Positions 61,183 to 64,000 of a stretch of 64,000 bases of DNA are shown piece by piece (the stretch's first letter is position 1; each line of letters starts with the position of its first letter). The stretch covers positions 27,503-91,502 of the forward strand of contig NZ_WIBF01000002.1 in assembly GCF_009496005.1 (NCBI RefSeq), given 5' to 3'. This stretch comes from Tritonibacter litoralis. GTDB taxonomy: Bacteria > Pseudomonadota > Alphaproteobacteria > Rhodobacterales > Rhodobacteraceae. The notes beneath the pieces were generated by a model. The model had not been told where the DNA came from. It searched no databases and was given only the letters and a program-made list of their open reading frames with translations. Made by a program: the position numbers and the translations under genes.

Positions 61183-62099
61183 CAGGACCATATCCCCTGC
61201 CCCAGCGCCTCGACCGCGAGGGTGATCCGTTCAAAGCTTTCGCCAGCGCGGCGCACCTCGTGGCGGGCGCGCAGGTAGGAATGCACCAGACCGGCCTCAT
61301 TCACCCAATGGGCTTTGCCGCCCGCAGCCAGCAGTTTTTCCACATAAAGCCGCGCGTCATCGCGCAGCGGATCACAATCGGCTGAAAAGGCCACGGTTGG
61401 CACCAGATCCGCGAAATCCAGATCTTCAAGCGGGGCAAAACTGGCATCTGCGCTTTCGCCATTTCCCATTTGGCGCAGCTGTTGCATCTGCAGCAGATCC
61501 GCACGGGTCAGCATCGGCGCAGACATATGTTCCTGATACGAGGGGGTATCCGACACTTTGCCCAACAGAGGATAGACCAAAACCTGCCCCAAAAGCTCGG
61601 CCATGCTGGAGCGGGCTTTGTGTGCCAGTGCCGCACAAAGGTTCGCACCGGCGCTGTCGCCAAACAGAACAACGCCTCCCTGGAAGCTGCTTTGGGTCCA
61701 GGTCAGCGCTTGCCAGCAATCCTCAAAGGCCGCGGGATGCGGATATTCAGGGGCCAGGCGGTAGTCCACTGCGACCACTCGGTATCCGGTATGGGCTGCA
61801 ATCTCGGCGCAGATATCATCATGGCTGTTGAGACCGCCAAAAACAAAGCCACCGCCATGGCAAAACAGCACCGTGCAGGTCGGCTGCCCCACCGTATAAA
61901 CGCGCACCGGAACACCATTTGCATCACGATCCTCGGTGTCCACGCCCGACGGGCGGCGGGCGCGGAACTCGTTGCTCCAGGCGTCATACAGGCGGCGGCG
62001 TTCGGTCAGAGGGGCTGGTGGGTCTTCGCTTGGCAACAGTTCGTCCGTGCGCCGGATAAAGGCCCAGGTCTCTTCGTCGATGAGTTTTTCGTAGTTCAC
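61176..62099 (-). CDS. Alpha/beta hydrolase, hormone-sensitive-lipase family
   Basis: The 307-residue protein has the HGGG oxyanion motif (FCHGGGFVFGGLNSHDD, near residue 81), the nucleophile GDSAGANL (about 147-154), and the late Asp and His (DCDPLRDDA and LVHSYL). This is an ester hydrolase of the HSL/acetylhydrolase group; carboxylic esters are the likely substrates. The ATG is at 62099. The gene follows an acyl-CoA synthetase on the same strand after 71 bases, so the two may work together on acyl esters. Confidence 0.9.
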   Translation of the reverse strand: MNYEKLIDEETWAFIRRTDELLPSEDPPAPLTERRRLYDAWSNEFRARRPSGVDTEDRDANGVPVRVYTVGQPTCTVLFCHGGGFVFGGLNSHDDICAEIAAHTGYRVVAVDYRLAPEYPHPAAFEDCWQALTWTQSSFQGGVVLFGDSAGANLCAALAHKARSSMAELLGQVLVYPLLGKVSDTPSYQEHMSAPMLTRADLLQMQQLRQMGNGESADASFAPLEDLDFADLVPTVAFSADCDPLRDDARLYVEKLLAAGGKAHWVNEAGLVHSYLRARHEVRRAGESFERITLAVEALGQGIWSWD

Positions 62100-62170
62100 C
62101 GCACACCTCCTTAGGGATCCCTATGACGTTAGGGCAGAGATTGCGCGGTGAAAAGAAGTCTTTGCCCCAA

Positions 62171-64000
62171 TCAGATCGCATCCCACGGGCGGGTAAAGGC
62201 GCCAAGGACATGGGACACACTGTCGCTGTCACTGCCGTTCAATGTGACCTGCGCCGCCAGACCCCGGTGTTTGTCATCCACCACATGGTCAACACGGGCC
62301 GCCAAACCGGCTTCGGTCAAAGCGGCGTTGTAGACCCGCGTGATTGCCAGTTTGCGCAGATCCGGTTTGAAGACTTTGCCCACCGCAGTTTTCGGCAGGG
62401 CGTCCAAAATGGTCAAATGTTTGGGGATCGCGGCGCGTTCGTGGATATGGACCTTGGAATAGTCCATCAGCTCAGCCTCGGTGACCTCGGCGCCATCCAC
62501 CAGTTCCACATAGACGCAAGGCAATTCCCCCGCGTGGGCATCCGGCTGGCCAATGGCCCCGGCAAAGGCGACGGCTTCATGGCCCAGCACCGCCTCTTCG
62601 ATCTCGGCCGGGTCGATATTGTGGCCACCCCGGATGATCAAATCCTTGGCCCGGCCTGTGATCCAAAGATAGCCGTCTTCGCCCATGCGTCCCAGATCGC
62701 CGGTGCGCAGGTAAATGCCCTGATAATAGAGGTCCGCGTTTTTGGCAGCTTCGGTATATGTATGGCCCGGAAAGACGCCGGGGTTTGAGACACAGATTTC
62801 ACCCACCTCGCCCACGGCGGCCTCTTGCAGCCCGTCCGCTGTGGATTGCACGATTTTAACATCCGTATAGGGAAACGGAATCCCAACCGAACCGATCTGT
62901 TTTTCCCCCTCAACCGGGTTACAGGACACAAGGCAGGTGGCCTCGGTCAGCCCATAGCCTTCGACGATGTTCACGCCAGAGGTGGCTTGGAACCGGTTAA
63001 ACAGCTCAAGCGGCATCGGCGCTGAGCCCGAAAAGGCGATTTTCACAGAGGAGATATCCGCATCCACCGGGCGCTGCATCAAGGCTGAAACGGCCGTGGG
63101 CACCGTGATAATGAACGAGATTTTCCAGCGTTCGATCAGTTTCCAGAAATTATCAAACACACCTTCGCCGCGATACCCTTGGGGCGTTGGAAACACCACA
63201 TGCGCCCCCGAGGCCACGGCCGCCATCATGATCACATGGCAAGCAAAAACATGGAACATTGGCAAGGGGCACATGATGTTGTCGTTTTCTGAGAACAACA
63301 GCGTCGACCCGATCCATCCGTTGTAGATCAGGCCGGAATATTTGTGCTGCGCCACCTTTGGCATGCCGGTGGTGCCGCCGGTGTGGAAGTAACACGCCAC
63401 CCGGTCGCCGGTGCTGTCAGCGAACGCCAAAGTGGTCGGGTGTTTGCGCATCTCTTTGTTGAAACACAGGTAATCCGCATGGGCCAGATGCGCTTTGTCG
63501 GCCATCTTGGGGCGCAGGAATGGCACGATCCAGGACTTTGGCGGGGTCAGATAGCGGTTCAGATCGACCTCTAGCACCGTGTTCACATGGGGTGCGTGGC
63601 GCACGGCTTCGGCGACCTTTTGTGGCACATCGGTTTTCGGGAAAGGTTTCAGGGTCACCACAACTTTGGCATTGGTTTCCCGCAGGATCGAGGCGATCTG
63701 CTCTGGCTCCAGCAACGGGTTGATCGGGTTCACAATCCCCGCAACCGCACCACCCAAAAACGTATACAGCGCCTCGTTACAGTTTGGCAGCACATAGGCG
63801 ATGGTGTCCTCTTCCCCCACCCCCAGCGCGCGGAACATATTTGCGGCTTGGGTCACACGGGCGTGGAACTCCCGCCAATTCACCGTCTCGGCCTTGTCGG
63901 ATGGGCCAGAGAGCAGCTGATAGCTGACGGCTTTGTGGTCCGGGAATTTCCCCGCTGTCCGTGACAACAACCCATAGAGCGTCTCGGGCATGCCGCGCTC
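62171..64000 (-). CDS. Acyl-CoA synthetase (partial at the window edge)
   Basis: This AMP-forming enzyme activates a carboxylic acid to its CoA ester. The visible part has the P-loop HTGGTTGMPKVAQHKYSG, then VEGYGLTEATCL, YLRTGDLGRMGEDGYLWITG and the catalytic lysine region PKTAVGKVFKPDLR at the C-terminus. There is an in-frame ATG at 63991, giving 606 residues, but the frame is open to base 64000 and related proteins have 15-25 more residues before MPETLYGLL, so the true start probably lies beyond the window. The chain length of the substrate cannot be told. Confidence 0.88.
   Translation of the reverse strand, partial: ERGMPETLYGLLSRTAGKFPDHKAVSYQLLSGPSDKAETVNWREFHARVTQAANMFRALGVGEEDTIAYVLPNCNEALYTFLGGAVAGIVNPINPLLEPEQIASILRETNAKVVVTLKPFPKTDVPQKVAEAVRHAPHVNTVLEVDLNRYLTPPKSWIVPFLRPKMADKAHLAHADYLCFNKEMRKHPTTLAFADSTGDRVACYFHTGGTTGMPKVAQHKYSGLIYNGWIGSTLLFSENDNIMCPLPMFHVFACHVIMMAAVASGAHVVFPTPQGYRGEGVFDNFWKLIERWKISFIITVPTAVSALMQRPVDADISSVKIAFSGSAPMPLELFNRFQATSGVNIVEGYGLTEATCLVSCNPVEGEKQIGSVGIPFPYTDVKIVQSTADGLQEAAVGEVGEICVSNPGVFPGHTYTEAAKNADLYYQGIYLRTGDLGRMGEDGYLWITGRAKDLIIRGGHNIDPAEIEEAVLGHEAVAFAGAIGQPDAHAGELPCVYVELVDGAEVTEAELMDYSKVHIHERAAIPKHLTILDALPKTAVGKVFKPDLRKLAITRVYNAALTEAGLAARVDHVVDDKHRGLAAQVTLNGSDSDSVSHVLGAFTRPWDAI

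Noticed and set aside
1-64000. CRISPR arrays, insertion sequences, prophage or integrase genes, rRNA operons.
   Set aside because: None was seen: there are no regularly spaced repeats of array type, no transposase or integrase motifs, and no rRNA sequence.

Overview
The window is chromosomal DNA from an alphaproteobacterium of the Rhodobacteraceae, most likely the marine Roseobacter group. This is inferred from gene content: a PccR-type regulator with a propionyl-CoA cluster, a betI/betC/betB/betA choline-O-sulfate locus, DUF6497, DUF2927 and YdcH-type small proteins, and gatC-gatA without gatB. Overall base composition is G+C-rich. No transposase, integrase, prophage gene, CRISPR array, tRNA or rRNA operon was found. 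Most of the window is stable core genome; the clearest foreign-looking stretch is an A+T-richer two-gene cassette at 27055-27997.

Region by region. (1) 1-13521 is the propionyl-CoA/methylmalonyl-CoA block: methylmalonyl-CoA mutase (overlapped by an upstream sulfotransferase-like gene), pccA, five small exported or hypothetical genes, pccB, a drug-type MFS transporter and the regulator pccR, with TTTGCAAA half-sites before pccB and pccR. (2) 13543-14422 holds a small membrane protein and a YdcH-like protein. (3) 14531-21638 is the choline-sulfate to glycine betaine locus: divergent betI, a shortened BCCT-type transporter, betC, betB, a DUF2306 membrane protein and betA. (4) 21642-26818 carries a DUF1036 exported protein, an EamA exporter, a divergent argO/argP pair, an iodotyrosine-deiodinase-like nitroreductase and a small soluble chemoreceptor-like protein. 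(5) 27055-28863 is the unrecognised cassette followed by yebC. (6) 29016-32817 has two convergent SLC13/RCK transporters with a 28-residue membrane peptide between them. (7) 33071-40752 contains GNAT, YmdB-like phosphodiesterase, 5-formyl-THF cyclo-ligase, mgtE, guanine deaminase, an 8-oxoguanine-deaminase-like enzyme, a HisN-like phosphatase and an XRE regulator whose leader could hide its own ribosome binding site. (8) 41111-46889 has a quinone reductase-like enzyme, LysR, DUF1127, a Bax-inhibitor-1 protein, GNAT, rpmG, the RNase P RNA and an AmpD-like amidase. (9) 46876-54964 has an Excalibur lipoprotein, gatA, gatC, a ceramidase-family membrane protein, a UPF0173 hydrolase, tag, a YciI/TetR pair, an APH-type kinase, tadA and an RluB-like pseudouridine synthase. 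(10) 55059-60662 is a membrane-stress type module (24-residue membrane peptide, XpaC, TelA, DUF2927 lipoprotein, SPFH-GYF protein, double zinc-ribbon membrane protein). (11) 60675-64000 has dtd, an alpha/beta hydrolase and an acyl-CoA synthetase cut by the window edge.

How the parts work together: pccA, pccB and mutase turn propionyl-CoA into succinyl-CoA, probably under PccR. BetC, BetA and BetB turn choline-O-sulfate into glycine betaine under BetI. The most promising system-level candidate is the XpaC-TelA-DUF2927-SPFH-zinc-ribbon module, which resembles parts of the Bacillus ydjFGHI membrane-stress locus but has no PspA and adds a DUF2927 lipoprotein and a 24-residue membrane peptide. All functional calls come from reading the sequence by eye; no database search was run.
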